Shown in pieces: positions 24,601 to 31,775 of a stretch of 45,040 bases of DNA (its first letter is position 1; every line of letters begins with the position of its first letter). The stretch lies in IMG/VR virus record IMGVR_UViG_3300030098_004351, positions 1 to 45,040 of that record. One strand, 5' to 3'. A program made the position numbers and the translations under genes. Under the pieces are notes generated by a model. It saw only the letters and a program-made list of their open reading frames with translations. It ran no database searches and had not been told where the DNA came from. This stretch comes from a virus.

Positions 24601-25609
24601 AGCCTTGAACGGTGGGCGGCCACAGGCGTCCATGAATGAGCTTTTGTCTCTGACTAACTTAACAGATGTAATTAACCCAGAGACGGGTGCGGCCTTTACT
24701 AAAGCTCAGCTAAAGGACGGCTTACGTATTGCTATTTTGGATCATGCGGCAAATGTCGCTGGAAACACCGGCTTTAAATTTAACCCTAGATCCATGTACG
24801 ATATGTTGTTTACAACAGTTAAAGGAGCGAAACCTGCCGATAACATGAAGTTATCTACTTTTATGTTAGATCATGAACTTATTTCGGCCAAACACCTCAA
24901 CAAAATTCAAAAAGCTCTTAGAGAGATGATTAACGTGGAAGATGCTTTTGCTCGTGGAGATGTTGAACAGGTTTTGTTTGACCGTCCTACCGGTGCGAAA
25001 ATGTTCCAAGCAAAAATGATCGGTGCCACTTTAGGGCAAGCCGCACAAAATCAATTTAACAAGCTTTTGTCTCGTTTTGGTCTGGATATAGGCGGTGGTA
25101 TTGGAGGCGGCTTGGTAGCCGCACAAGAAGGTTCGCAACAAATTCAAAACCTTTTGTTCCGAATGCCAGAGGCGGCTAGAATTAAAGCTATGACTGAAAT
25201 AATGAACGACCCCAGAACATTATCTTTAATGCTACTGGACCAGCGTACAAAGGCTCAACAGCGTAGTGCTACCAGCAAAATGAACGATTTCTTAGTACAA
25301 ATGGGTCTTAACTTTACATCAAAAAGAGCCCCATATGTAGAAAGAGCTATATCTAGTGAAATAGAAGAGTCTGGTGCAGGAAGTTCCGTGCAAGAAAAAC
25401 CGCCAGTAGGTCCGGTAAGCTCTATTGCACCGACAGCCATGCCTGCACCACGGCCCCCAGTTCCGGCGCAACCGGTGGCACAACCCACAACCACCCTTGC
25501 GTCGGCACCCCCGCCGCCTCCTGCACCGTCAGGCCCGGTTGACCGTGCGCGGTTCGCAGCCATGTTCCCAGAAGATGCAGATCTGGTGCGTGGGATAGGA
25601 AGCCTGTAA
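21629..25609 (+). CDS. Giant internal virion (ejection) protein
   Basis: The protein has 1326 residues and is the largest gene. After an N-terminal region (YTFTPEQFKEDIKTFGLPNL) there is a Gly/Ala-rich hydrophobic section (GGGMLAGAIAGGKTAAALTS, then GGTIIGGTILGAIFGDLTG) at ~140-190. A long helical body without known catalytic motifs and a Pro/Ala-rich C-terminus (PAPRPPVPAQPVAQPTTTLA) complete it. Size and position fit a podoviral ejection protein analogous to T7 gp16. I see no lytic transglycosylase signature. The HlyC-like gene follows two bases later. Confidence 0.65.
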   Translation: MAEDITFATPAEQAVTVSDKGIPKIAIDPMSPIPAPYTFTPEQFKEDIKTFGLPNLTAAIVDLQQGSALEGSEYTYESLVDGSAPFLSKYGEELVPGYRPGEGLRDEQILSLFTNVQDFAGKTSPEFAAFIEGAKRGSVRGGGMLAGAIAGGKTAAALTSPIPPVGPLPIAIKGGTIIGGTILGAIFGDLTGKEAGEVFFGEQAPVVPSLQPYYNAAETSTYGVSMLGSPWLLPRKAGATGALRFLDNFQRTARGAGSTSPVAQNLTQQIGKEVLSPKALQKALDAGKLGPRRNLLGKITPDPTKGPLSSRAIGALDEGVVKMGEFGRKAPIRAGALELGFAGGAGGGAYIAESMAPGDDLIRVGAEVVGTGIVPATAQIGIRYAPQLVLGPIRLARKYLTGSAKEEFDSKLKDIAGGRIYKALEEGPTKPGFEDVPDLTDAEFDLLVKTIGSALIDDQGRPLRSFTRESILQSQVSPDFATEFGVISAQLAAKNNRFSRIVNRIEQELERAGNELSVSSKKGRESYIQGQKAIIEEARRDGSTDGIKLAAELQQNLFDQNITDNLNAAVSNLNKAVGRVTGGDEADGLVLAGKLYDIIENQVKVSGERSQKLWQAVDGTVEIRQFFNEAGEELSEPNLVSIFDKPSLQGGLKFASESAKDKFWNSLGGGMKRDYDEIVKYFRPDGDGGGRESLSPEFQTKLDDLNTELKNFSEGDRFAVIKSEQDRLLRKDPATEEGKYFQVLQSMMDRAADPTQVPDFPVTTARLVEMRSIALEEAKALRATGKKKQARNVEIFANSILDDLINNPDFTNEGYNIARAYTKARADVFERSFIGDLQATQKRGDRRLSAEALLDKIKGAGSVAEYQRLMEIGEVGNFALRQNLPGAGTTILTIHEAMENVVRVAMKDVVDVKDGVMTVNPGKLATYKKKPATQEVFRVFPQLALDLQDAQTAQRMFDQLGEDLKALKPRPETKALQAALQNESPTGAVTVALNGGRPQASMNELLSLTNLTDVINPETGAAFTKAQLKDGLRIAILDHAANVAGNTGFKFNPRSMYDMLFTTVKGAKPADNMKLSTFMLDHELISAKHLNKIQKALREMINVEDAFARGDVEQVLFDRPTGAKMFQAKMIGATLGQAAQNQFNKLLSRFGLDIGGGIGGGLVAAQEGSQQIQNLLFRMPEAARIKAMTEIMNDPRTLSLMLLDQRTKAQQRSATSKMNDFLVQMGLNFTSKRAPYVERAISSEIEESGAGSSVQEKPPVGPVSSIAPTAMPAPRPPVPAQPVAQPTTTLASAPPPPPAPSGPVDRARFAAMFPEDADLVRGIGSL

Positions 25610-25611
25610 GC

Positions 25612-26061
25612 ATGATAAACGACGTACTAGAACTGATGCTGAAGTCCGATATGCACCGTGACTGGTACGTTGCCGATCTGGAGCGGCTGGTTATGCCTGC
25701 AATTAAAAATGACAGACTACTTGTGATGAAAGACGACACACGGGCCACGGGTCTTTTCTCTTACACGTTTTTAAATAGAGAGCAAGAGGCAGGATATAAA
25801 GACGGGTCTTTAAAACTAACACCAGATGTCTGGGACAACGGGCCAAGAGGTGGTCTGCTATATGTAATAGATTTTATAGCACCATATAACAATGCCTTAA
25901 AAGTTGCTCGTTTTGCTCAAAAAACTTTGACTGAGCGGTATCTTGAAAGTTATCCGTTTGATGGTGCAAACTTTATTCGACAGGCCATGGGCAAAAGATT
26001 GGGCTATGCAACAGGAGTGCAGTCTGAACTTGAGATAAGGAGATATTGCTGTGCTGTGTAA
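25612..26061 (+). CDS. HlyC-like toxin-activating lysine acyltransferase
   Basis: The protein has 149 residues. It aligns by eye with HlyC along most of its length. KSDMHRDW (HlyC SSPLHRNW) holds the catalytic His15. LVMPAIKNDRLLVMKDD matches the VLPAI..NQYALLTRD region, and VIDFIAPY (HlyC FIDWIAPF) holds Asp87. The 72-residue His-Asp spacing is close to the 69 in HlyC. HlyC-type enzymes move a fatty acyl group from acyl carrier protein to a lysine of an RTX toxin. No RTX toxin is here, so a neighbouring virion protein may be the target (inference). It overlaps the next gene by 11 bases. Confidence 0.75.
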   Translation: MINDVLELMLKSDMHRDWYVADLERLVMPAIKNDRLLVMKDDTRATGLFSYTFLNREQEAGYKDGSLKLTPDVWDNGPRGGLLYVIDFIAPYNNALKVARFAQKTLTERYLESYPFDGANFIRQAMGKRLGYATGVQSELEIRRYCCAV

Positions 26062-27022
26062 GAAGCGTTGGTCTGATGGCCTAAACCAAGATTTTGACTA
26101 CCTCAATGAGTTTGAAGCTAAGTTCTACTGCTTTGGTGGTGATGGCGGCGGAGGCGGAGGTGCTTCTTCGGAGCCAGAGGGAACTAAGTTTAGAGGCGGC
26201 AAAATAAGTGATGAAACAAAAGTAAATATTCCTGACGCCCCACCCTCTAGACCTCCATCCAATGTAATTGAGCAGATGAACAGGCAACGCACTTTAGATA
26301 TGGTTAATCGCGCTGCTCAGGATTCTTTACGCAGTAGACAAAACATTGCTCCGCGAGACTTACCAACAATGCCAGACCCTACAACTTTTCAACCGGGCCT
26401 TGGGATTGGTGAGCCTACAATGCCTACTGATTTTCAATCAGGGCGAGGTATTGGTGAGCCTGCGACTCCTACAACATTTAATCCAGCCTCCTTTACCACA
26501 GAGACCCCCGGTCTTCCTTCTCTGCCATCAATAGCAGATATGATAGACATGGCTCCTGCCGCGAACGTAAACACTTACAGTCCACCCACACAGCAAAACG
26601 TAAACCCATTAAGCGTTGATTTTGGGCCCGGAACACTAACTCCCACCTTTGATCCAGCAAATCAAGGTGTTGATTTAAACTTTAGTATACCCTTCAACAC
26701 GTCTAGTGTTAGTCAACAGGGTATTGGCTCCTTAGATCAAAACAGGGTTATGGATGCACTTACTTCAGGCGTGAACAACCCACAGGCTACAACAGCTCCA
26801 ACCACAGATGTTGCTTTCATGGACACCGTGCAAAACGTATTTGGAACTTTGCCCGGTCAAACTAAATACAGCGGCAACTTAGCTAGACGAGGTAACACAT
26901 ATACTTCAGCGTCTACCGGTGGCAGATCTAGCACACAGAAACAGAAAAACTTTCTTGATCAGATTGCAGGCACGGGTAAAACAATGGCTAGTCAAGTTGG
27001 CCTTGGTAGCTTATTCAACTAA
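26051..27022 (+). CDS. Pro/Gly/Thr-rich virion protein, GTG start
   Basis: The protein has 323 residues. A short Cys/Trp N-terminus (KKRWSDGLNQDFDYLNEFEA) and a poly-Gly run (GGDGGGGGGASS) come first. A long disordered, Pro/Thr-rich part with the repeat FQPGLGIGEP/FQSGRGIGEP follows. It ends in RSSTQKQKNFLDQIAGTGKT. GTG 26051 is well supported by AAGGAGA at 26037-26043. It is probably a flexible linker or internal virion protein. It ends the rightward structural block, meeting the minus-strand helicase with a 4-base stop overlap. Confidence 0.65.
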   Translation: MLCKKRWSDGLNQDFDYLNEFEAKFYCFGGDGGGGGGASSEPEGTKFRGGKISDETKVNIPDAPPSRPPSNVIEQMNRQRTLDMVNRAAQDSLRSRQNIAPRDLPTMPDPTTFQPGLGIGEPTMPTDFQSGRGIGEPATPTTFNPASFTTETPGLPSLPSIADMIDMAPAANVNTYSPPTQQNVNPLSVDFGPGTLTPTFDPANQGVDLNFSIPFNTSSVSQQGIGSLDQNRVMDALTSGVNNPQATTAPTTDVAFMDTVQNVFGTLPGQTKYSGNLARRGNTYTSASTGGRSSTQKQKNFLDQIAGTGKTMASQVGLGSLFN

Positions 27023-28467
27023 ATCAACCAATCTCTCGCCTGTTCTCCAAGAACCTGACCGGCTAAATCAATCTTACCACGCAAAGCTTTCAGTATCTTT
27101 TCATCGATGGTTTTTGGTGTAACAATATCAACGTATGTTACTTTATTGCTTTGACTAATTCGATGAGCACGATCCTCAGATTGTAGTCGTATCTCCAAGT
27201 CATAGCTGTTACTGTAGTATATAACAGTGTTAGCGGCTGTAAGTGTGATACCGTATCCACCTGTCCGCGGCTGACCGACAAAGAAACGTAGCTCACTGTC
27301 CTTGTCTTGGAATTTTGACACCGTATCTTGCCGGTCATCTTGGTGTGTTTCACCAAAATAGGTTGCGACCGCTTCGGGCCCAAAGCGGTCGCGCAGGGTA
27401 GAGGCTATCTGTTGAATGTCCTGTGTATAGGTCGCCCAAATGATTGCCTTGCCCTGTAACTCGTCGCAGATGTCAACCAATTCTTTGTATCTGTTGCTTG
27501 CTACAGGAACAATGTTGCCGTCATCATCAGTAATATGACCACAGCATATCTGCTGTAATCGCATAATCTGTGTCAACACACTAGCAGTTGTGGACAACTC
27601 GCCATTATCTAACTGAGCTAAAGCTAACTTTTTCATCTGGATATACAACTTTTCTTGCTCTGGTGTGAGCGGCACTTCACGTTTAGTGTAGACCTTGTCC
27701 GGCAGATCCAGACATTCTTCTTTAAGTATGCGGTTGCTAAAGTAATCTAACTTCTCGTTCAACTCATCTAATCTGCGATAAGATACAATCTCTTGAAAGG
27801 CCCTGTTGCCCATGGTTCGCTTTTGCACAACAGCATAACGGTTTTGAAAAGCAAAGTAACTGTTGAAGCCTAGTGCTTCTTCTGACAAGAAGAGGCACTG
27901 ACTGAACAAATCCATAGGCGACTTTGTAACAGGAGAGCCTGTTAGGATACGCCGATACTTTGCGTCCTTAGCCAACATCATCACATTCTTTGTGCGCGTA
28001 GCCTTACGGTTTTTAATGGTAGTGCTTTCGTCCACCACCATAATGTTCGCGCAGTTTTTAACTAAGAACATGTAAGCGGCTTTGGTGCCACGCGGTGTGG
28101 ACAAAGCTTCGATGTTCATTACAAATATTTTAAGACCATCAAACGGGTCATACACCAGAGCTTTCATCTCATCTTGAAACTTCTTGGATGTGGATGGTGT
28201 CCAGCGCACAACCATGCGATTGATGTCGTTTGGCAGGTGCGTAGGTATTTCGCCCTGAACCCAGTTGTCATAAACGCCCTTTGGAGCTACGATTAACGCC
28301 GCTGTTATTTTTTTATCTTTATACAGCGCACCTATAGTATCTATAGCTACCTTGGATTTACCTGTTCCCATTTCCATAAACAGCGCATAGAACTTCGCGG
28401 ACCACGAGTCTTTCCAAACTTTGAGCTGGTGGTCATACGGCTTCGTTTTAAATTTATAATCTTTCAC
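27019..28467 (-). CDS. SNF2/DEAD-type superfamily 2 helicase
   Basis: The protein has 482 residues. Motif I is MEMGTGKSKVAI and motif II is MVVDESTTIKN (DExx). Motif III-like LTGSPVTKSPMDLFSQ and motif VI QSEDRAHRISQSNKVTYVDI mark an SNF2-like helicase. Related proteins act in phage replication and recombination. GTG 28467 is chosen because AAGGAG (28474-28479, minus strand) lies six bases upstream. A longer in-frame TTG at 28518 is really the -35 box of its promoter. It is one of only three minus-strand genes. Its stop overlaps that of the convergent structural gene. Confidence 0.85.
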   Translation of the reverse strand: MKDYKFKTKPYDHQLKVWKDSWSAKFYALFMEMGTGKSKVAIDTIGALYKDKKITAALIVAPKGVYDNWVQGEIPTHLPNDINRMVVRWTPSTSKKFQDEMKALVYDPFDGLKIFVMNIEALSTPRGTKAAYMFLVKNCANIMVVDESTTIKNRKATRTKNVMMLAKDAKYRRILTGSPVTKSPMDLFSQCLFLSEEALGFNSYFAFQNRYAVVQKRTMGNRAFQEIVSYRRLDELNEKLDYFSNRILKEECLDLPDKVYTKREVPLTPEQEKLYIQMKKLALAQLDNGELSTTASVLTQIMRLQQICCGHITDDDGNIVPVASNRYKELVDICDELQGKAIIWATYTQDIQQIASTLRDRFGPEAVATYFGETHQDDRQDTVSKFQDKDSELRFFVGQPRTGGYGITLTAANTVIYYSNSYDLEIRLQSEDRAHRISQSNKVTYVDIVTPKTIDEKILKALRGKIDLAGQVLGEQARDWLI

Positions 28468-28477
28468 GTTTTTCTCC

Positions 28478-28506
28478 TTGACACTGGGATTATATACGAT
28501 TATATA
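28478..28506 (+). promoter_or_regulatory. Promoter for the rightward replication block
   Basis: TTGACA (28478-28483), a 17-bp spacer and TATATA (28501-28506) face the gene at 28561. It occupies the same DNA as the minus-strand promoter. The spacer contains TGGGAT, as does the promoter at 36686. Confidence 0.7.
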
Positions 28507-28518
28507 TAAAATTGTCAA
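28489..28518 (-). promoter_or_regulatory. Perfect-consensus minus-strand promoter for the SNF2 helicase
   Basis: Read on the minus strand: TTGACA (28518-28513), an 18-bp spacer, TATAAT (28494-28489). Both boxes are exact sigma-70 matches. The start site would be near 28482, about 15 bases before the GTG. Confidence 0.8.
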
Positions 28519-28560
28519 GAAGGTGCGATAGCACTAGCAACAACGAAGAAGGAACAACGA

Positions 28561-29139
28561 ATGAATAATTTGTTTGAAGACATGGAAGCCGACTCCAAAC
28601 GTGATTTAGCTTCAAGTATCGAAAAGCTGGACCAGCAAGATCTCACCACAGTGAGCGGCATGTGTACAGCAATCCTTAGCAAAGAAGATGAGATAGCGGC
28701 TCTTGAGCAACGACTCAAGGACGAGAAGAAAGCTTTGTTGAAGATGACTGACGAAGATCTCCCAACCATGCTCCAAGAGATTGGTTTGAGCAGTATGAAA
28801 CTGGACGATGGTTCAGAAGTCACTGTCAAGCCCACCTATGGAGCAACAATTTTAGTTGAAAACAAACAGGCTGCTTTTCAGTGGCTAAGGGAGAATGGGT
28901 ATGGAGACCTCGTCAAAAATACGGTTACCTGTAGTTTTGGGATGGGCGAAGACGAAAAGGCCGCGGCCTTTGCAAGAGAAGCCCAAGCCAAAGGCTACGC
29001 GCCGGAACAGAAGGAAAATGTACACCCGCAGACACAAAGAGCATTCGTTAAAGAACGGATGGAAAGTGGTGACGAATTTCCGACTGAACTCTTCGGAGCG
29101 TGGACAGGTTTCAAAGCGATCATTAAAAGGAGTAAGTAA
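28561..29139 (+). CDS. Conserved replication-region protein
   Basis: The protein has 192 residues. An acidic N-terminus and a helical stretch (SKEDEIAALEQRLKDEKKAL) are followed by strands (MKLDDGSEVTVKPTYGATIL). The C-terminal pattern VHPQTQRAFVKERMESGDEF, then PTELFGAWTGFKAII, I recall in many phages next to SSB-like genes. Function is unknown. Being first behind the rightward promoter suggests early expression. The ribosome binding site is AAGGAA at 28549-28554. Confidence 0.65.
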   Translation: MNNLFEDMEADSKRDLASSIEKLDQQDLTTVSGMCTAILSKEDEIAALEQRLKDEKKALLKMTDEDLPTMLQEIGLSSMKLDDGSEVTVKPTYGATILVENKQAAFQWLRENGYGDLVKNTVTCSFGMGEDEKAAAFAREAQAKGYAPEQKENVHPQTQRAFVKERMESGDEFPTELFGAWTGFKAIIKRSK

Positions 29140-29140
29140 G

Positions 29141-29920
29141 ATGGCTGAAAATAAAACTGAAATGCAAAAGAAGGAAAGCGCAGAAATCATCCAGTTTGAC
29201 CCTTCTATTTTTGAAGAAGATGCCGGTATGGGGGTTGAGAACATGGGTCAGGACGACCTTGCCCTGCCGTTCATCAAAATCTTGGAAGCTCTTAGCACAG
29301 AGCTAGATAATCTTCCAACCGCTCAGAGAGGCGATCTGTACAACACTGTAACCGGTGAGGTCTACAAAGGTAAGGACGGTATCAAAGTAGTCCCTGTGGC
29401 CTACCAACGCCGGTTCTTGCAGTGGGCACCTCGTGGTGAAGGTACAGGCGCACCGGTCGCAATCTTTAAACCGGGCGACAAGATGCCGGAAACAAAGAGG
29501 TCAGATACTGACTCGAAAGATTATGTTCAGGATGGGTCCGGAACATATATAGAAGAGACGCATCAGCATTTTGTCATTGTTCTCCATGAGGACGGCTCTG
29601 CTGAAACAGCTTTGATTGCTATGAAATCAACGCAGTTAAAGAAGTCTCGCAAATTGAACAGCATGATATCGTCTTTGACGGTTGAAGGTAAGAACGGAAG
29701 ATTTACCCCGCCTCGCTTTAGTCATATTTACCTTTTCAAGACAACAAGTGAAGAAAATGCAAAGGGTAAATGGTCAGGTTGGGAGTTCAGTCGTGTAGGG
29801 CCTATTGAGGATAAAGCTCTATATATTCGTGCGAAAGAGTTTGCCGCCAGCATCACCGCTGGTGAGGTGGACGTTAAACACGAACAGGCTGAAACACAGG
29901 TTTCTAACCCACCGTTCTAA
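29141..29920 (+). CDS. Putative single-stranded DNA-binding replication protein
   Basis: The protein has 259 residues. The core LALPFIKILEALSTELDNLP, then RGDLYNTVTGEVYKGKDGIK and FLQWAPRGEGTGAPV, is beta-rich and seen in phage replication clusters. RFSHIYLFKTTSEENAKGKW and GWEFSRVGPI follow. The Gln/Glu tail ends in NPPF, like the aromatic tip of SSB and gp2.5 proteins. The ssDNA-binding role is inferred from this tail and its place before the primase. The longer upstream frame overlaps the previous gene, so ATG 29141 is used. Confidence 0.5.
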   Translation: MAENKTEMQKKESAEIIQFDPSIFEEDAGMGVENMGQDDLALPFIKILEALSTELDNLPTAQRGDLYNTVTGEVYKGKDGIKVVPVAYQRRFLQWAPRGEGTGAPVAIFKPGDKMPETKRSDTDSKDYVQDGSGTYIEETHQHFVIVLHEDGSAETALIAMKSTQLKKSRKLNSMISSLTVEGKNGRFTPPRFSHIYLFKTTSEENAKGKWSGWEFSRVGPIEDKALYIRAKEFAASITAGEVDVKHEQAETQVSNPPF

Positions 29921-29926
29921 ACAGTT

Positions 29927-29966
29927 GGGGCGGTGGGACTGATGGCTGCTACCATCTCGCCGCCCC
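29927..29966 (+). other. Nested GC hairpin ahead of the primase
   Basis: GGGGCGG (29927-29933) pairs with CCGCCCC (29960-29966). Inside it GATGG (29941-29945) pairs with CCATC (29952-29956). There is no T run, so it is not a standard terminator. It fills the only gap between the SSB-like gene and the primase. Confidence 0.6.
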
Positions 29967-29982
29967 GCCTTCGGGAATTATC

Positions 29983-31524
29983 ATGTCTGTAGAAAAGTTT
30001 TCCGCCATATTTGACGGGCTCAAGCTCGCGTATGGCACATATAAAATTGAGAAACAGCAGGCCAATGGAAAGCATTCCGGACGGGCCGCCATCGTGCGTG
30101 AACCACGGACCACGGAACTGTGGGAAGGGCATCTGTCTGGTGAGGGCCGCGGGATTGGTATCATCCCAATCAACGAAGACAATAAGTCGGTATGGGGCTG
30201 TATAGACATTGACCAATATCCGCTGGACCACAAAGTCCTTATCGAAAAGATTAGAAAACTAAAACTGCCTTTAGTTGTCTGCCGGTCAAAGTCAGGTGGA
30301 GCGCACTGCTTTTTATTCACCACAGAATGGGTAGAAGCCAAAGATATGCAGTCTACACTGCAAGAGATATCTGCGGCTCTGGGCTATGGCGGCTGTGAAA
30401 TCTTTCCAAAGCAAGTTAAGCTTCGTCTGGACCGTGATGACGTAGGTAATTTTTTAAACCTGCCCTATTTCGACGCTGAAGGGGGTCTACGCTACGCAAT
30501 CAAGGATGATGGCACCTCCGCTACCTTGGAAGAGTTTATCGCGCTCTACGAGGCTTATAAGCAGACTCCTGAGCAATTACTAAAATTACAGATAGCTGAT
30601 GAGGGCGAAACCGTCGTAATGAAAGACGGTCCACCGTGCCTGCAACACCTGTTAAAAAGTAAGATTTCTGAGGGTGGCCGTAATAACGGCCTGTTTAATA
30701 TTGGCGTTTACTTGCGTAAGGCTTTTCCTGATAGCTGGGAGTCAGAGATTTTAACGTACAATCTGACCTATCTTGAGCCACCGCTACCTCTGAATGAGGT
30801 TAACATAGTCGCTAAACAGCTAGAAAAGAAGGATTATGCCTATCGCTGTGGGGACAGCCCCATCAACGCACACTGTAACAAAGAGCTATGCCAGACACGT
30901 AAGCACGGCATCGGCGCGGCGATACAAGGGGCCGCCATAGCCAATCTTCGTAAATATGACTCCATACCCCCAGTGTGGTTCCTCGACGTTAATGGTGAGC
31001 CCTTAGAGCTCGATACAGAGGGTTTGATGAGCCAGCCTACCTTTCAAAGAGCCTGCATGGAGCAACTTAACTTCATGCCACGCTCAGTAAGTAAGCAGGT
31101 GTGGGAGGGCCGTATCGGAGCGTTACTGTCCGAAATGCGTGACAATGACAGCGCAGTGATAGAGGTCTCAGAGGATGCAAGCATTAGCGGTCAGTTCTAT
31201 GACTATCTTGAAGAGTTCTGTGTTCACTTACAAACAGCTAATGACAAAGAAGAGATCCTGTTAAAACGTCCGTGGAATGATGAAGAGACGGGCGAAACAG
31301 TGTTTCGCTTAAAAGACTTTGAAGCCTTTTTAAAACGTAACAAGTTTTTTGAATACAAAGCACATAAGATTGCTCAACGCCTGCGCGATATGGGCGGTGA
31401 AAGTCGTGTAATGAAAATAAAAGGCAGACCCGTTAGAGTGTGGGTCATACCAGCCTACAAAATATCAGAGATAGAAGTAAGCACACCTAAATTTGGTGAT
31501 AAGCAGACGGAGGCCCCTTTCTAA
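29983..31524 (+). CDS. Archaeo-eukaryotic-type (TOTE-like) primase
   Basis: The protein has 513 residues. GRGIGIIPINEDNKSVWGCI leads to DIDQY with Asp75 and Asp77, the metal-binding pair of AEP primases. CRSKSGGAHCFLF (Ser102, His108) is the nucleotide-binding motif. A PriCT-like helical part (GRNNGLFNIGVYLRKAF) and a Cys cluster (YRCGDSPINAHCNKELCQTR), likely zinc-binding, follow. The C-terminus is helical and basic, perhaps DNA-binding. It would prime phage replication with the two helicases and polymerase nearby. AEP catalytic identity is well supported; the TOTE subtype is less sure. Confidence 0.75.
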   Translation: MSVEKFSAIFDGLKLAYGTYKIEKQQANGKHSGRAAIVREPRTTELWEGHLSGEGRGIGIIPINEDNKSVWGCIDIDQYPLDHKVLIEKIRKLKLPLVVCRSKSGGAHCFLFTTEWVEAKDMQSTLQEISAALGYGGCEIFPKQVKLRLDRDDVGNFLNLPYFDAEGGLRYAIKDDGTSATLEEFIALYEAYKQTPEQLLKLQIADEGETVVMKDGPPCLQHLLKSKISEGGRNNGLFNIGVYLRKAFPDSWESEILTYNLTYLEPPLPLNEVNIVAKQLEKKDYAYRCGDSPINAHCNKELCQTRKHGIGAAIQGAAIANLRKYDSIPPVWFLDVNGEPLELDTEGLMSQPTFQRACMEQLNFMPRSVSKQVWEGRIGALLSEMRDNDSAVIEVSEDASISGQFYDYLEEFCVHLQTANDKEEILLKRPWNDEETGETVFRLKDFEAFLKRNKFFEYKAHKIAQRLRDMGGESRVMKIKGRPVRVWVIPAYKISEIEVSTPKFGDKQTEAPF

Positions 31525-31775
31525 TGTTAAAAGCAGACGGATTTGATAAAGCGTTTATAGGTGTGTGTCACCGTGCAGGGCAGGAACCTGTTATCGCGTA
31601 TGACTACCACAAATGTATAGCAGTTTTAGTTGAAGACCAGAATATGAGCTACGACGAGGCCGTAGAGTACCTATGGTTTAACACCATAGGCGCATATGTG
31701 GGCGAACAAACGCCTGTGTTTATACACCTCATGGAAAACATAGAAGACGTGACGGACGAGGAGCATGGAAACTAA
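31524..31775 (+). CDS. Small conserved phage protein
   Basis: The protein has 83 residues. FDKAFIGVCHRAGQEPVIAY, then DYHKCIAVLVEDQNMSYDEA, then EYLWFNTIGAYVGEQTPVF is a pattern I recall in phage replication clusters. Function is unknown. It overlaps the primase stop by one base and the helicase start by 11 bases, so the three are probably co-translated. Confidence 0.7.
   Translation: MLKADGFDKAFIGVCHRAGQEPVIAYDYHKCIAVLVEDQNMSYDEAVEYLWFNTIGAYVGEQTPVFIHLMENIEDVTDEEHGN

Noticed and set aside
28468-28518. N-terminal extension of the SNF2 helicase to a TTG at 28518
   Set aside because: The TTG is the -35 box of a perfect promoter, and AAGGAG directs translation to GTG 28467.
28895-29140. Longer start for the SSB-like protein
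   Set aside because: This part overlaps the preceding gene in another frame and has poor composition; ATG 29141 follows the upstream stop.
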